Source of the DNA: an uncultured Burkholderiales bacterium
GTDB lineage: Bacteria; Pseudomonadota; Gammaproteobacteria; Burkholderiales; Burkholderiaceae
Length of the DNA: 64,000 nt
Assembly (NCBI GenBank): GCA_946480465.1
Contig: CAMLJY010000014.1
Coordinates: 1 to 64,000, forward strand
Direction of reading: 5' to 3'
Part shown: one piece after another, positions 1 to 9,432 of the stretch
Position numbering within the stretch: the first letter of the stretch is position 1
How the letters are laid out: the number at the start of each line of letters is the position of its first letter
The notes under the pieces: model-generated
What the model was told of the DNA's origin: nothing
The model's database searches: none
What the model saw: the letters and a program-made list of their open reading frames with translations, nothing else
Position numbers and translations under genes: made by a program

Positions 1-454
1 CGTAGTAGGTCACCGCAAACGCGTACTTGAGCTTGTGGAAGGGCTCGTACATTTCCCGCGCCGCGGTGATCGGCATGAAGTTGATGATGTTCTTTTCGAA
101 CTGCACCGGCATCGCCGCGTTGTTTTGCGGCGTGCCGATGTGCCCGGCCATTAGGAAGATCTTGTCCTGGTTGACGAGCTTCTGCGCCGCTAGCACCGCT
201 CGCTTTGGATCGTAGGCGGAGTCCTCGACCAAGAGCCTGAGCTTCCGGCCGTGCACGCCGCCCTGCTCGTTGAGTTCGTCAACGCGCAGCATCATGCCGA
301 GCCGCGCCTGCTTGCCAAACGGCGCAATCGGCCCCGAAAGGTCCTGTATCGACCCGACCACGATCTCGCCCTTGCTGACGCCCTGGGTCTGCGCCGCGGC
401 GGCCGCGGCGACTACCGACATGGAGAGAGCGACGGCTGCATGCGTGAGCTTCAT
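1..454 (-). CDS. ABC transporter substrate-binding protein (branched-chain amino acid type), 3' part cut by window edge
   Basis: The first 151 codons are visible and the C-terminal part lies beyond the left edge. A signal peptide of about 21 residues (hydrophobic, Ala-rich, ending in AAAAAQ) precedes a mature start of the form KGEIVVGSIQDLSGP, followed by GKQARLGMMLRVDELNEQGG and VEDSAYDPKRAVLAAQKL. This is the opening of the LivJ/LivK-like periplasmic binding family (Peripla_BP_6): the ligand-loop region, then the helix that pairs with the receptor hinge. A GGAGAA ribosome binding site lies just upstream of the ATG. Such proteins deliver amino acids, amides or aromatic acids to an ABC permease in the inner membrane. 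The ligand cannot be told from this fragment, and transporter partners would lie outside the window. Confidence 0.85.
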   Translation of the reverse strand, partial: MKLTHAAVALSMSVVAAAAAAQTQGVSKGEIVVGSIQDLSGPIAPFGKQARLGMMLRVDELNEQGGVHGRKLRLLVEDSAYDPKRAVLAAQKLVNQDKIFLMAGHIGTPQNNAAMPVQFEKNIINFMPITAAREMYEPFHKLKYAFAVTYY

Positions 455-582
455 GGCGCGGGTTCTCCAGGTGAGCGTCGGTCCATGCTAGCGCCGGCTT
501 TCGGATGGCCGCACTGCGGGAAACGCTGATCGGCCGAATGGGCGCGCGACCAGCCAGGCATGCAGCCACGGGATGGGGAACG

Positions 583-1590
583 TCAGAAGAGCGAGTCGCG
601 ATCGACGCCCTGGCGCGCCATGCGGCGCTTCAGCTTGAGCAGCGCCTCCTGCTGAATCTGGCGAATGCGCTCGCGGGTAAGGCTCAGTCGCTCGGCGAGC
701 ATTTCGAGCGTCTCGGGGTCGCGGTCGTGCAGGCCATAGCGGCCGGCGAGCACCTCCCGCTCCCGGTCGTTCAGTTCGGCCAGGCCATGTGCGAGCAAGC
801 GCTCCACCTCGCGGCTGAGCATGAGGCCGACCGGATCGATCGCCTGGTCATCGACGACGCTGTCGAGCAGCGACTCGGCGGCATCGGATTCGAGCGGAGC
901 GTCCAGCGAGGCTGGATGCTCGGCCATCTTGAGCAGGGCATCCACTTCAGCCACAGGGCGCCCCAGTCGCTGCGCGATGTCTTCGGTACGCACGCCGCGG
1001 CCGGCATCGGCTTGCAGCGACGACTGGGCCTCGAGCGCGCGCCGGGCCTTGACGACTTGGTTCAGCTCGCGCACCACATGCACCGGCAGACGCACCAAGC
1101 GTGACTGGTGCATGATCGCGCGCTCGATACTCTGCCGAACCCACCATGAGGCGTAGGTCGAGAAGCGGAAGCCGCGCTCAGGCTCAAACTTCGCGATCGC
1201 ATGCATGAGGCCGAGGTTGCCCTCCTCGATCAGGTCGGACATGGGCAATCCGCGGCCCAGGTAGTTCTTCGCGATGCTGACGACGAGCCGGAGGTTGCGC
1301 TCGATCATCTCCTGCCGAGCATCGAAGTCGCCCCGACGGGCGCGCGAAGCCGTCAGGAACTCCTCCTCCGGCGTGAAGAGCGGCGCCTTCCGGATCTCGC
1401 GCAAGTACAACTGCAGGGTGTTGCCGACGTCGGCCTCGCCGGCCGGGATGTCCATGGCGCTGCCATTGCCTGCGGCGCGCGCGTCGCGGTGTTCGTCGTC
1501 GTCATCTCCAGCAGCCGCAGGCGTGCCATCTGGATGCAGGCGCGGGGCATGCTGTGGGGCACAGTTCTGCGCGTCGCGCCGCCTGCCCAT
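583..1590 (-). CDS. rpoS: RNA polymerase sigma factor RpoS
   Basis: Stationary-phase and general-stress sigma factor, 335 aa. Visible in order: an acidic N-terminal stretch (DDDDE), region 1.2 ([20 protein letters not shown]), region 2 with the -10 recognition helix ([20 protein letters not shown], then [20 protein letters not shown], residues about 95-160), region 3, and region 4.2 helix-turn-helix ([20 protein letters not shown], about 300-322). It is the last gene of surE-pcm-nlpD-rpoS, 30 bp after nlpD, the arrangement known from many Gamma- and Betaproteobacteria, where rpoS often also has a promoter inside nlpD. The ATG at 1590 has AAGGGA upstream. An internal Met at residue 46 is an alternative start. 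Confidence 0.95.
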   Translation of the reverse strand: MGRRRDAQNCAPQHAPRLHPDGTPAAAGDDDDEHRDARAAGNGSAMDIPAGEADVGNTLQLYLREIRKAPLFTPEEEFLTASRARRGDFDARQEMIERNLRLVVSIAKNYLGRGLPMSDLIEEGNLGLMHAIAKFEPERGFRFSTYASWWVRQSIERAIMHQSRLVRLPVHVVRELNQVVKARRALEAQSSLQADAGRGVRTEDIAQRLGRPVAEVDALLKMAEHPASLDAPLESDAAESLLDSVVDDQAIDPVGLMLSREVERLLAHGLAELNDREREVLAGRYGLHDRDPETLEMLAERLSLTRERIRQIQQEALLKLKRRMARQGVDRDSLF

Positions 1591-1620
1591 GGTGCATGGT
1601 CCCTTGCGTTGCCTGGAGCG

Positions 1621-2505
1621 TTAGCGAGGCGGCAGCAACCGTTGCGGATCGACCGGCTTGCCCTGCTTGCGGATTTCGAAGTGCAGTTGCACCCGATCGG
1701 CGTCGCTGGATCCCATCTCTGCGATTCGCTGACCTCGGCGCACGACCTGATCCTCCTTCACGAGCAGGGTCTGATTGTGCGCGTAGGCCGTCAAGTAGGT
1801 GTTGTTGTGCTTGACGATCACGAGGTTTCCGTAGCCACGCAGTCCCGATCCGGCGTAGACGACGCGACCGTCGGCAGCGGCAAGCACCGGGTCTCCTGCC
1901 TTGCCAGTGATCGCCACGCCTTTGCTGCGACCCTCTTCGAATCCTGACGCGACCGGTCCGTTCGCAGGCCACAACCAGCCGATGTCGTCGTCGGGTTCCT
2001 TGGCCGTGCTTGCGGTGGCTGGGGCCGACGCGGGCGGTGGGGCGGCGGTCCCGGCCGTGGGAGTCGAGGCGCCGGCGGCCGGCGGCTTGGCATCCAGCGG
2101 ACGTGCCTCGACCTTCGTGGGCGCGACGGCACGCGACGCGACCGCATTCGGATCAACCGCGGGCGGCACGACCCGCAGCACCTGGCCCACTTCGATGAGA
2201 TTGGGGTTCTCGATGCCGTTCCAGCGGGCCACGTCACGCCAGTTCTGCCCATTCTCCAGGCCGATCCGAATCAGCGTGTCGCCCTGCTTCACGGTGTAGT
2301 AGCCGGGCTTGCCGGCGTGCTCCGCGTTGAGCATCGGCTTCGCTTCGGTGGCAGGCGCGGCCGGGGCCTGCCCTGGTTCCGCGCTTGCCGCGGGTGGTCG
2401 TGGCGCGGCAGGGCGTTCCTCGACGGGAGCGCGGTTCTTCGACGACGCGCAGCCCGCCAGCAGGATCACCAGCATGACCAACAGCAACGGCATTCGTTCG
2501 AGCAT
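1621..2505 (-). CDS. nlpD: Murein hydrolase activator NlpD (LysM + degenerate LytM/M23 lipoprotein)
   Basis: 294 aa. A lipoprotein signal with lipobox LAGC (Cys19) is followed by a Pro/Ala-rich linker, a LysM domain (YYTVKQGDTLIRIGLENGQN, then a second half ending VGQVLRV, about 72-115) and a C-terminal LytM/peptidase M23 domain. The zinc-binding positions of active M23 enzymes are lost: the first His/Asp site reads KGVAITGKAGD and the final HxH reads QLH. That is the state expected of NlpD/EnvC factors, which activate amidases such as AmiC at the septum rather than cut peptidoglycan. It sits between pcm and rpoS in the canonical order. The protein should be anchored in the outer membrane facing the periplasm. 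Confidence 0.93.
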   Translation of the reverse strand: MLERMPLLLVMLVILLAGCASSKNRAPVEERPAAPRPPAASAEPGQAPAAPATEAKPMLNAEHAGKPGYYTVKQGDTLIRIGLENGQNWRDVARWNGIENPNLIEVGQVLRVVPPAVDPNAVASRAVAPTKVEARPLDAKPPAAGASTPTAGTAAPPPASAPATASTAKEPDDDIGWLWPANGPVASGFEEGRSKGVAITGKAGDPVLAAADGRVVYAGSGLRGYGNLVIVKHNNTYLTAYAHNQTLLVKEDQVVRRGQRIAEMGSSDADRVQLHFEIRKQGKPVDPQRLLPPR

Positions 2506-2531
2506 GGCGAAGGGGGCCTGGAAACGGCAGA

Positions 2532-3356
2532 TCAGATGACCCCGGATTTTAGGGGGACGAAGTGAACGGCCTCCTGCTGATGCCTAGACCATCCGCCGGC
2601 CGTGCGGTCGACGACGACGAGCGCCTGCCCGCCTCCGGCGACGACCGTGGGCGCGACCAGGCGCCCGCCCACTGCGAGCTGGTCGAGCCAGGCCTGAGGC
2701 AGATCCTCTCCGCCTGCCGCCGCGATCATGCTGTCGTAGGGGGCTCGCGGGCCATGGCCCAGCATGCCGTCTCCATGGACCAGGCGCACCTGATTCAGGC
2801 GCCATTGCGCGAGGTTGGAGCGTGCCTTGTCGAAGAGGGGGCGAACCCGTTCGATCGACACCACGTGCCGCGCCACGCACGCGAGCACTGCGGTCTGGTA
2901 GCCGCAGCCGGTGCCGATCTCGAGCACTTGGCCGAGCTGGCCGTCGCGTCGCGCGTTGGCGCCCTCGAACAGCAGGTCGATCATGCGGGCGACGACCGAT
3001 GGCTTGGAGATCGTCTGGCCATGGCCGATCGGAAGGCTGGTGTCCTCGTAGGCCTGGATGGCCAGCGCGGTATCGACGAACTGGTGGCGCGGCACCTGCC
3101 CCATGGCCGTGAGCAAAGCCTCGCTGCGCACGCCGTCGGTGCGCAGCCGCTGCACCATGCGCTGCCTCACCTTCACCGAATCCAGGCCGAGTCCGCTGGG
3201 CGCGGCCAGCCGTGAGGCATCTTGCGCTGCCTGGTGCAGCAGACGCTGCGGACGCAAGGGTTCGCGTGGGGCAGGAACACCCGGTGTCGGGGCGTTGGCC
3301 AGGCGCTCCAGGCCCAGCGGAAAGCCCGCCGGCCGGTTGACCGGGCGCCGTGTCAT
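2532..3356 (-). CDS. pcm: Protein-L-isoaspartate O-methyltransferase
   Basis: Repairs isoaspartyl residues in aged proteins using S-adenosylmethionine; cytosolic. 274 aa from the ATG at 3356, which overlaps the surE stop (ATGA). The motif GHGQTISKP typical of PCMT is followed by the SAM-binding glycine loop [16 protein letters not shown] and later by motif LVHGDGMLG. It is about 60 residues longer than the E. coli enzyme because of an N-terminal Pro/Arg-rich extension ([20 protein letters not shown]); the catalytic domain begins near residue 65. Overlap with surE and the following nlpD-rpoS indicate translational coupling within the stationary-phase operon. Confidence 0.94.
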   Translation of the reverse strand: MTRRPVNRPAGFPLGLERLANAPTPGVPAPREPLRPQRLLHQAAQDASRLAAPSGLGLDSVKVRQRMVQRLRTDGVRSEALLTAMGQVPRHQFVDTALAIQAYEDTSLPIGHGQTISKPSVVARMIDLLFEGANARRDGQLGQVLEIGTGCGYQTAVLACVARHVVSIERVRPLFDKARSNLAQWRLNQVRLVHGDGMLGHGPRAPYDSMIAAAGGEDLPQAWLDQLAVGGRLVAPTVVAGGGQALVVVDRTAGGWSRHQQEAVHFVPLKSGVI

Positions 3357-4126
3357 GAACGGTCTCCCGTCGCGATGACGCCGCGCCACTCGTCCAGCGC
3401 GGCGTGCGCGGTCAGGTCGACCTGCAGCGGAGTGATCGACACCATGCCCTGCGCCGTGGCGTGGAAATCGGTGCCTTCGCCTGCCTCGCGCGCATCGCCC
3501 GCGGGGCCGATCCAGTAGATGACATCGCCCCTCGGGTTGGTCTGGCGGATCACGGGTTCGCTGGCGTGCCGGCGGCCCAAGCGCGTCACGACACGCGGCA
3601 CCCGGTCGACGTCAGGCCTGTTGGGCATGTTCACGTTCAACAGCCAGGGTGCATGCCCGGCCCGTGCCGCCAACACCTGCTCGACGACTCCCCGTGCGGT
3701 CCGCGCCGCTGCCTCGAGCTCGACCCAACCGCGCTCGACCTGCGAGAAGGCGATGGCGGGGATGCCGAACAGATAACCTTCCATCGCAGCGGCCACGGTA
3801 CCTGAATACAAGGTGTCGTCCCCCATGTTGGCGCCCTGGTTGATGCCCGACAGCACCAGGTCGGGGGGCTGCGGCAGCAGGCCCGTGAGCGCCACGTGCA
3901 CGCAGTCCGAAGGCGTCCCGTTGACGACGAGGATGGGCGGTCTGCCGGGCTCCGTGCGGGCCTCGAAGACCGACAGCGGGCGGTTCAGCGTCAGCGCATT
4001 GGAGGTTCCGCTGGCGTTCTGCTCCGGGGCGACGACGGTGATCTCGCCCAGACCCTCGATCGCACGCACGAGCGCCGCGAGGCCCGGAGCAAGATATCCG
4101 TCGTCATTGGCGACGAGGATGCGCAT
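3353..4126 (-). CDS. surE: 5'/3'-nucleotidase SurE
   Basis: Metal-dependent nucleoside 5'-monophosphate phosphatase/exopolyphosphatase, 257 aa. The family's N-terminus [16 protein letters not shown] is present; the DD pair binds the divalent metal. It is followed by [20 protein letters not shown], the [12 protein letters not shown] loop and [19 protein letters not shown], all hallmark SurE blocks. The start at 4126 fits the family exactly; a longer reading frame to 4159 adds an unrelated segment. It is first in surE-pcm-nlpD-rpoS and its stop overlaps the pcm start. It is transcribed divergently from the oxidoreductase at 4297. Confidence 0.96.
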   Translation of the reverse strand: MRILVANDDGYLAPGLAALVRAIEGLGEITVVAPEQNASGTSNALTLNRPLSVFEARTEPGRPPILVVNGTPSDCVHVALTGLLPQPPDLVLSGINQGANMGDDTLYSGTVAAAMEGYLFGIPAIAFSQVERGWVELEAAARTARGVVEQVLAARAGHAPWLLNVNMPNRPDVDRVPRVVTRLGRRHASEPVIRQTNPRGDVIYWIGPAGDAREAGEGTDFHATAQGMVSITPLQVDLTAHAALDEWRGVIATGDRS

Positions 4127-4296
4127 CAAAGCGCACCCTGCCACCCGTGGGGCAGCCATGAATGCGTCGCGGGGACGTCGAAGGATGTGGGCTTAGGGCG
4201 GACCATCGCGAGGGATTGTAGGCAGGCGTCACGGGCGCGACTCGATGCAACCGCCGGCCTGCCTATCATCGAACGCTGCGCTTCGAAGGATCTGCC

Positions 4297-5274
4297 ATGC
4301 ACGCCTGGATTTGCGAGAACCCGACCGGTGTCGACGACCTGGTGTGGAAGGAAGTGCCGACGCCAGAGCCCGGCCCGGGCGAGGTGCGGCTGGCCGTGCG
4401 TGCCGCCAGCCTCAACTTCCCCGACATCCTGATCATCCAGAACAAGTACCAGATCAAGCCGTCGTTGCCCTTCGTGCCAGGATCGGAATACGCCGGTGTC
4501 GTGGAGGCCGTGGGCGAAGACGTCAAGGGCTATCGCCCGGGCGCGCGCGTGGCGGCGCTGGGTGGCACTGGTGGCTTCGGTACACATGCCATCGTGGCGG
4601 CCGATCGGCTGATGCCCCTGCCCGACGCCTTCGCGTTCGAGGACGGGGCTGCGTTCGCCTTCACCTATGGAACGTCGCACCATGCCCTGATGGATCGGGC
4701 CGCGCTTCGGGCCGGCGAAACCGTGCTGGTGCTGGGCGCGGCGGGTGGCGTGGGGACCGCTGCGCTGCAGATCGCCAGGGCGGCTGGGGCGCGGGTGATC
4801 GCAGCCGCCTCGACCGACGAAAAGTGCGCTCTGTGCCGACGTCTGGGGGCCGACGAGACCTTGAACTACAGCACCGCGAACCTGCGCGAGGCGCTGAAGG
4901 CCATGACGGACGGCAAGGGGCCGGATGTGATCTACGACCCGGTCGGCGGCGAGCTCGCCGAGCCGGCGTTTCGCTCGATCGCATGGCGTGGTCGCTACCT
5001 GGTCGTCGGGTTTGCCGGCGGTGGCATCCCGGCGCTGCCCCTGAATCTGCCGCTCCTCAAGGGCGCGTCCATCGTCGGCGTGTTCTGGGGTGAATTCGTC
5101 AAGCGCGAACCGCGGGCCAATGCAGCCTCGCTGCAGCAGTTGGCGGCCTGGTATGCGGAAGGCAAGGTCAAGCCGGTGATCGACGCGCTGCTGCCAATGA
5201 GCGAGTTACGCACCGCGTATGCCCGGATGGCGGGACGTGAAGTGCTGGGCAAGCTCGTGCTGGTGAATCGGTAA
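4297..5274 (+). CDS. NADPH:quinone oxidoreductase family protein (MDR superfamily)
   Basis: 325 aa medium-chain dehydrogenase/reductase of the zeta-crystallin/quinone-reductase type. The N-terminal GroES-like domain (PGPGEVRLAVRAASLNFPDI) lacks the zinc-ligand cysteines of alcohol dehydrogenases. The nucleotide-binding domain follows with VLGAAGGVGTAALQIARAAG at about 145-165 and a C-terminal VFWGEFVKREP segment common in the acyl-CoA/quinone reductase subgroup. It probably reduces quinones or 2-enoyl type substrates with NADPH in the cytosol; the substrate cannot be assigned. It is monocistronic, divergent from surE, with a hairpin just downstream. Confidence 0.85.
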   Translation: MHAWICENPTGVDDLVWKEVPTPEPGPGEVRLAVRAASLNFPDILIIQNKYQIKPSLPFVPGSEYAGVVEAVGEDVKGYRPGARVAALGGTGGFGTHAIVAADRLMPLPDAFAFEDGAAFAFTYGTSHHALMDRAALRAGETVLVLGAAGGVGTAALQIARAAGARVIAAASTDEKCALCRRLGADETLNYSTANLREALKAMTDGKGPDVIYDPVGGELAEPAFRSIAWRGRYLVVGFAGGGIPALPLNLPLLKGASIVGVFWGEFVKREPRANAASLQQLAAWYAEGKVKPVIDALLPMSELRTAYARMAGREVLGKLVLVNR

Positions 5275-5297
5275 GGAAGCGTGACAAACGGGGCACG

Positions 5298-5324
5298 ACC
5301 TCCCCCTTTGGAGGGGGTTTTGCG
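5298..5324 (+). terminator. Candidate intrinsic terminator after the quinone oxidoreductase gene
   Basis: A CCCCC/GGGGG stem with loop TTTGGA is followed by TTTTGCG, 24-50 bp after the stop codon at 5274. The stem is only five uninterrupted base pairs. The same C-run/G-run layout recurs as a REP-like element elsewhere in the window, so it may be a dispersed repeat rather than a dedicated terminator. Confidence 0.4.
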
Positions 5325-5365
5325 AGGGGGCCCTGCGCTAGCATGCCGCCCGGGAGATCACGCAC

Positions 5366-6106
5366 ATGGCCGTCAAGGTCCTCATCCTCGAAGACAACCC
5401 GGTTGCCCGCAACTTCCTGTGCCGTGTGGTGCGGGAAAGCTTCAGCGACGCGATCGCGATCACCGAAGCCGGTGATCTCGAGACGGCGCGTTCCCAGATC
5501 AGCCTCACCGGCGGCCCCAGCGGACTGCACGGCGTCGATCCCTTCAAGCTGATCCTGGTCGATCTCGAACTGCCGGATGGCAACGGCATGGAACTGCTGG
5601 CCGAGCTGACCCAGTACCCCGCGACCAAGGTCGTCACCACTCTGTACTCGGATGACGACCACCTGTTTCCGGCCTTGCAGTGCGGTGCCGACGGCTACCT
5701 GCTGAAGGAAGACCGCTTTGAGGTGCTCGTGGAGGAGCTGCAGAAGATCGTGCGCGGCCAGCCCCCGCTGTCTCCGGCGATCGCACGGCGTTTGCTGACC
5801 CACTTCCGCAGTGGCGGCCGGCTCGATGGGCCTGTGCCCGAGTCCGGCTTCGCGCCGCTCGACGTGCCGAGCGCCAACCGCCCGGTGCCGCTCGAGAAGG
5901 CTCCCGAGCACGACCACCGCCTCACCCCGCGCGAGAGTGAGGTACTGACGTACCTGAGCAAGGGCTTCACGATCAAGGAGATCGCGAGCTTGATGGGCAT
6001 CAAGTGGTTCACCGTCAACGATCACATCAAGTCCATCTACAAGAAGCTCAATGTCTCCAGCCGGGCCGAAGCAGCGGTGCTGGCGACCAAGCACGGTCTC
6101 GTCTGA
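5366..6106 (+). CDS. Response regulator, NarL/LuxR type
   Basis: 246 aa. An N-terminal receiver domain (KVLILEDNPVARNFL, with acidic pocket E9/D10 and phospho-acceptor Asp66 in LILVDLELPDGNG; conserved Lys in GYLLKED) is joined by a linker of about 50 residues to a C-terminal LuxR helix-turn-helix (LTPRESEVLTYLSKGFTIKE, then IKWFTVNDHIKSIYKKLNVS). It should act as a DNA-binding transcription factor phosphorylated by the histidine kinase encoded 76 bp downstream. The receiver carries an insertion between beta-2 and beta-3 (TGGPSGLHGVDPF), longer than in NarL. Confidence 0.92.
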   Translation: MAVKVLILEDNPVARNFLCRVVRESFSDAIAITEAGDLETARSQISLTGGPSGLHGVDPFKLILVDLELPDGNGMELLAELTQYPATKVVTTLYSDDDHLFPALQCGADGYLLKEDRFEVLVEELQKIVRGQPPLSPAIARRLLTHFRSGGRLDGPVPESGFAPLDVPSANRPVPLEKAPEHDHRLTPRESEVLTYLSKGFTIKEIASLMGIKWFTVNDHIKSIYKKLNVSSRAEAAVLATKHGLV

Positions 6107-6182
6107 CGAGCCGTTCCGTCCTCCGACACGGCCCCGCCCCACTGGCAATGCGGGGCCTTCCGGTCCTGCTTCCCAGCCGCGC

Positions 6183-8468
6183 ATGACGCCCATCGCCCGA
6201 CCTGCCGAAGGCCAGTCGAACGCGCCGCACGAGACCCGCGCCGACGCCCTCCTCGACTCGCGCTGGGTCGATCAGGCGATGCTGCCCCGCAGCTCCGCGA
6301 TGGCCCGCTGGGTCGGGTGGCGGCTGCGCATGCTGGTGGTGCTGGCCTTGATCGGCAGCATGGCTGTATTCGCACTGCTGCGCACCCTGGCCAGCCTGCC
6401 GCACGTGGACGCGCACTGGCGCAGCATCGGCGTTGATGGCGTCGAGCTGACCGCCAGCAGTGACGCACAGTTGGCCGCCAAGATTGGCCGGCGCCTCGTT
6501 GCGATCGAGCAGCCGGATGGGCGCCGCATCGAGGTGGATGCATCGATGCTGCAACGCTCCCCGCGGTGGACGGTTGGCGACGGCGAGCGCCGTCAGCAAC
6601 TGGCGCTGCTGGAGCAGCTCAGCCGCAGCTTGCAGCAACCCGTGCTCAAGCTGCACTTCGATGATCGCTCGGTGGTGCAGGTGGTACCTGCACCGCGCGG
6701 CTTCGCCGGCCTCGGCGCCTTGTTCTGGTTCCTCGGTGCGCTGGCGCTGGTGCTGTACCTGCTTGCGGCAGTCGTCGCGCTCGCGGCGCCCAACTTGGCC
6801 AACCTGCTCTATGCCGTGGTCGCCCTGAGCCAGAGCGTCAACCTGGTGCTCATCGCCACCGAATCGATGCCGGGGCCCGGCATCGCGCCGGGGTTCTGGC
6901 GCCTGTCGCTCGACTGGCGTACGGCCTGCGACCTGGTCAGCGCGGCGGCGCTGGTGCATGTGTGCCTGGTGCACCCGCTCCGGCTTCCGCGCGCCCCCTG
7001 GCTGGCCGCGACGGCCTGGTTCATCGCGCTGCTGTTCGGCGCGCTGGTGGCGCGCCAGATGCTGCCGGCGCAGTGGTGGTTGACGCAGGGGCTGCTGATC
7101 AGCTTCGGGCTGACCGCCATGGCGGTGCTGACCTGGTCGTACCGCCGTGAGCCGCACCCCTTCGCCATCGTGCTGCGCCGGCTCGGCTTGGGGGCGAACG
7201 CCATCCTGATCCTGCTGACCTCGGCCGTCGCGCTCGTCAGCCGGGGTGGCCCGGCCCAGCACATGGTGGCCAACCTCGGCTCGATGGTCTGGTACGTCTT
7301 CTTCGCATCGCTGCTGCTGCTGGTGCCCTTCATGTCGCGTTCGCAGCACCTGGTGCGCGAATTCGCGATGCTGGCCGGCATCAGCACGGTCGCAACCTCG
7401 CTGGACCTGCTCTTCGTCGCGGTGTTCTCGTTCGGGCAGCTGGCATCGCTGACGTTGGCCTTGTTCGTCACGCTGGGCCTGTACGTCGCGATGCGGCAGT
7501 GGCTGATCAACCAGTTCGCCGGCAGCAGCATGCTGTCGGCCGAGCGCATGTTCGAAAGCCTGTACCGTGCGGCGCGCGAGATCGAGTCCGCCCCGCGCCG
7601 GGCGGAAGACCAGCTCGCCCGCCTGCTGCGCGAGCTGTACGAGCCGCTGGAGATGGCGCGCGCACCACGCAGCGTGTCGCGCACCCGGGTTGCGCCGGAC
7701 GGGTCGACCATGGTCGTCCCGGTGCCCCGCCTACCCGGACTGAGCGAAGAGGATCACGCGGCGCTGAGCGGTGCGATCGTGCTGCGCTTCGCCCGCCACG
7801 GCCGGCATCTCTTCAGCAGCGAAGACGCCCGCCTCACCGACCGCGTGCTGGAGCAACTGCGCCGCGTCGTGGCCTACGACCGGGCGGTGGAGCATGGCCG
7901 TGCAGAGGAACGGGCACGCATCGCGCAAGACCTGCACGACGACATCGGCGCGCGGCTGCTGACCTTGATGTACAAGGCCCAGAACGCGGAGATGGAGGAA
8001 TACATCCGCCACACGCTGCAGGACCTGAAGACCCTGACGCGCGGCTTGGCGGCATCGAACCACAAGCTGTCGCATGCCGCGGCCGAATGGAAGGCGGACA
8101 TCACGCAGCGATTGAACGTGACGCATTGCGACCTGGTGTGGTCCTTCAGCGCGGATCGCGACATTCCCTTGACCGTCGTCCAATGGTCGGGACTGACGCG
8201 CGTGCTGCGCGAGCTCGTGAACAACATCATCGCGCATGCACAGGCCTCGAAAGTCGAGATCGCCGGCGTGTACGACCGCGGCCGTCTGCAGCTGACGGTC
8301 TCTGACGACGGCATCGGTCGCCAGCCGGAAGCCTGGTCGCACGGCCTCGGGCTGGGGGGCGTGCGCAAGCGTGTGAAGCTGCTGGGTGGTGAAGTGCGCT
8401 GGCGCGAAAGTGGCAGCCGCGGCATCGTCTGCGAGGTGCGCGTGCCGCTGCTCGGCTCGCGCATCTGA
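6183..8468 (+). CDS. Sensor histidine kinase, NarX/DesK (HisKA_3) type
   Basis: 761 aa from the ATG at 6183; a longer frame from 6051 would overlap the regulator gene. One N-terminal membrane segment (about 42-62) and a short extracytoplasmic domain of about 110 residues come first. A block of about six to seven hydrophobic helices follows (about 175-440), resembling 7TM-type sensors. The cytoplasmic transmitter has phospho-acceptor His585 in RIAQDLHDDIGARL, then the ATPase domain with N box RELVNNIIAHAQASKV and G box VSDDGIG with GLGLGGVRKRVKLLGG. It pairs with the LuxR-type regulator upstream. The stimulus is unknown. The multi-helix sensor could detect a hydrophobic or membrane-linked signal; that is inference. 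Confidence 0.9.
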   Translation: MTPIARPAEGQSNAPHETRADALLDSRWVDQAMLPRSSAMARWVGWRLRMLVVLALIGSMAVFALLRTLASLPHVDAHWRSIGVDGVELTASSDAQLAAKIGRRLVAIEQPDGRRIEVDASMLQRSPRWTVGDGERRQQLALLEQLSRSLQQPVLKLHFDDRSVVQVVPAPRGFAGLGALFWFLGALALVLYLLAAVVALAAPNLANLLYAVVALSQSVNLVLIATESMPGPGIAPGFWRLSLDWRTACDLVSAAALVHVCLVHPLRLPRAPWLAATAWFIALLFGALVARQMLPAQWWLTQGLLISFGLTAMAVLTWSYRREPHPFAIVLRRLGLGANAILILLTSAVALVSRGGPAQHMVANLGSMVWYVFFASLLLLVPFMSRSQHLVREFAMLAGISTVATSLDLLFVAVFSFGQLASLTLALFVTLGLYVAMRQWLINQFAGSSMLSAERMFESLYRAAREIESAPRRAEDQLARLLRELYEPLEMARAPRSVSRTRVAPDGSTMVVPVPRLPGLSEEDHAALSGAIVLRFARHGRHLFSSEDARLTDRVLEQLRRVVAYDRAVEHGRAEERARIAQDLHDDIGARLLTLMYKAQNAEMEEYIRHTLQDLKTLTRGLAASNHKLSHAAAEWKADITQRLNVTHCDLVWSFSADRDIPLTVVQWSGLTRVLRELVNNIIAHAQASKVEIAGVYDRGRLQLTVSDDGIGRQPEAWSHGLGLGGVRKRVKLLGGEVRWRESGSRGIVCEVRVPLLGSRI

Positions 8469-8499
8469 GTGCGGCGGCAAGGACGCTCGTCTCAGGTCA

Positions 8500-9183
8500 A
8501 TGGATGCGATGACGGCCATCGATGCCCGGTCGGCTCTTGGTGCGGCCGTCCGCGCGTTGCAAGGCGCGCTGCCGGTCGGCTTCTTCGCCGTGGGTGCACT
8601 GGCAGACGAGAGCTTGCCCATCCCGGCCGCCGACCGTGCCCGGATCGACCATGCCGTGCCCGTTCGACGCGCGGAATTCGTCGCGGGCCGCTGGTGCGCA
8701 TATGAAGCGCTGAAGGCGGCCGCGCTGCCGGCCACCAGCCTGCCGGCAGGTCCGCTGGGTGCGCCATGCTGGCCGTGCGGCGCGATCGGCTCCATCACGC
8801 ACGACGCCGGTCACTGCCTGGCAGTTGCAGGGCCGGCAGCGGCGCTGGCAGGCATCGGGGTCGACTGGTGCGATGACTCCCGCCTGGACGCGTTGTCGGG
8901 TCTAGCCGAACAGATCCTCGCCGAGGTCGAGCAAGCATCCTGCGCACGCGCGCTCATGCCCGTGCGGCACCTGCAGCGGGTCTTCTGCGCGAAGGAGGCG
9001 GTCGTGAAGGCGGCCTCCGCGGCCGTCGGACGCTACTTGGAGTTGCGCGACATCCTGGTCGAAAGCGACGGCCTGGACGACCGTGCGTTCAGTGCCCGCA
9101 TCGCCGGCCATGACTTCGTCATCCGGGGTACGCATCTCCCCGCCACAGGACATGCCCTGGCGCTCGCCTGGTTAGCGGCTTGA
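8500..9183 (+). CDS. 4'-phosphopantetheinyl transferase (EntD/Sfp-related)
   Basis: 227 aa. Transfers phosphopantetheine from CoA to carrier-protein serines. Recognised by the EntD-like N-terminal block (AEFVAGRWCAYEAL), GSITHDAGHCLAV, the magnesium-binding GIGVDWCDDSRLDAL, and the KEAVVKAAS helix (the W/F-x-x-KE-x-x-K signature as FCAKEAVVK). The start at 8500 gives a 31 bp gap after the kinase, so it may be the third gene of that operon. No NRPS, PKS or carrier protein is in the window, so its partner is unknown; it could serve a polyketide/NRPS cluster elsewhere or the fatty-acid carrier protein. Confidence 0.85.
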   Translation: MDAMTAIDARSALGAAVRALQGALPVGFFAVGALADESLPIPAADRARIDHAVPVRRAEFVAGRWCAYEALKAAALPATSLPAGPLGAPCWPCGAIGSITHDAGHCLAVAGPAAALAGIGVDWCDDSRLDALSGLAEQILAEVEQASCARALMPVRHLQRVFCAKEAVVKAASAAVGRYLELRDILVESDGLDDRAFSARIAGHDFVIRGTHLPATGHALALAWLAA

Positions 9184-9330
9184 ACGGCGTAGACGGCCGT
9201 CCGATTCCCGTGGCGGATCATGCCTTCCACCGCATTCGCATGCTGACCACCGCCACCGCGATTGGCTTCTAACGCGAAAAGAGATTGGCCACGCAGGTTC
9301 CGCTGCGCCCTACGGTTGCGGCCCCGCCGT

Positions 9331-9370
9331 AGGCTAGGCTGGGCTGGGCTGGGCTGGGCTGGGCTGGGCG
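9331..9370. repeat. Pentanucleotide tandem repeat (GGGCT)n
   Basis: Five exact GGGCT units (9341-9365) are flanked by two AGGCT units and one GGGCG, eight pentamers in all. The tract lies in the 282 bp gap between the phosphopantetheinyl transferase stop and tRNA-His. No gene is visible in this gap. On the minus strand it reads AGCCC repeats, downstream of the tRNA-His hairpin. Confidence 0.9.
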
Positions 9371-9432
9371 GATGCACCTGCACAGCTCGCAGGTGTTCAG
9401 GCACCAATGACCACAGCGCCCACAAACGCCAT

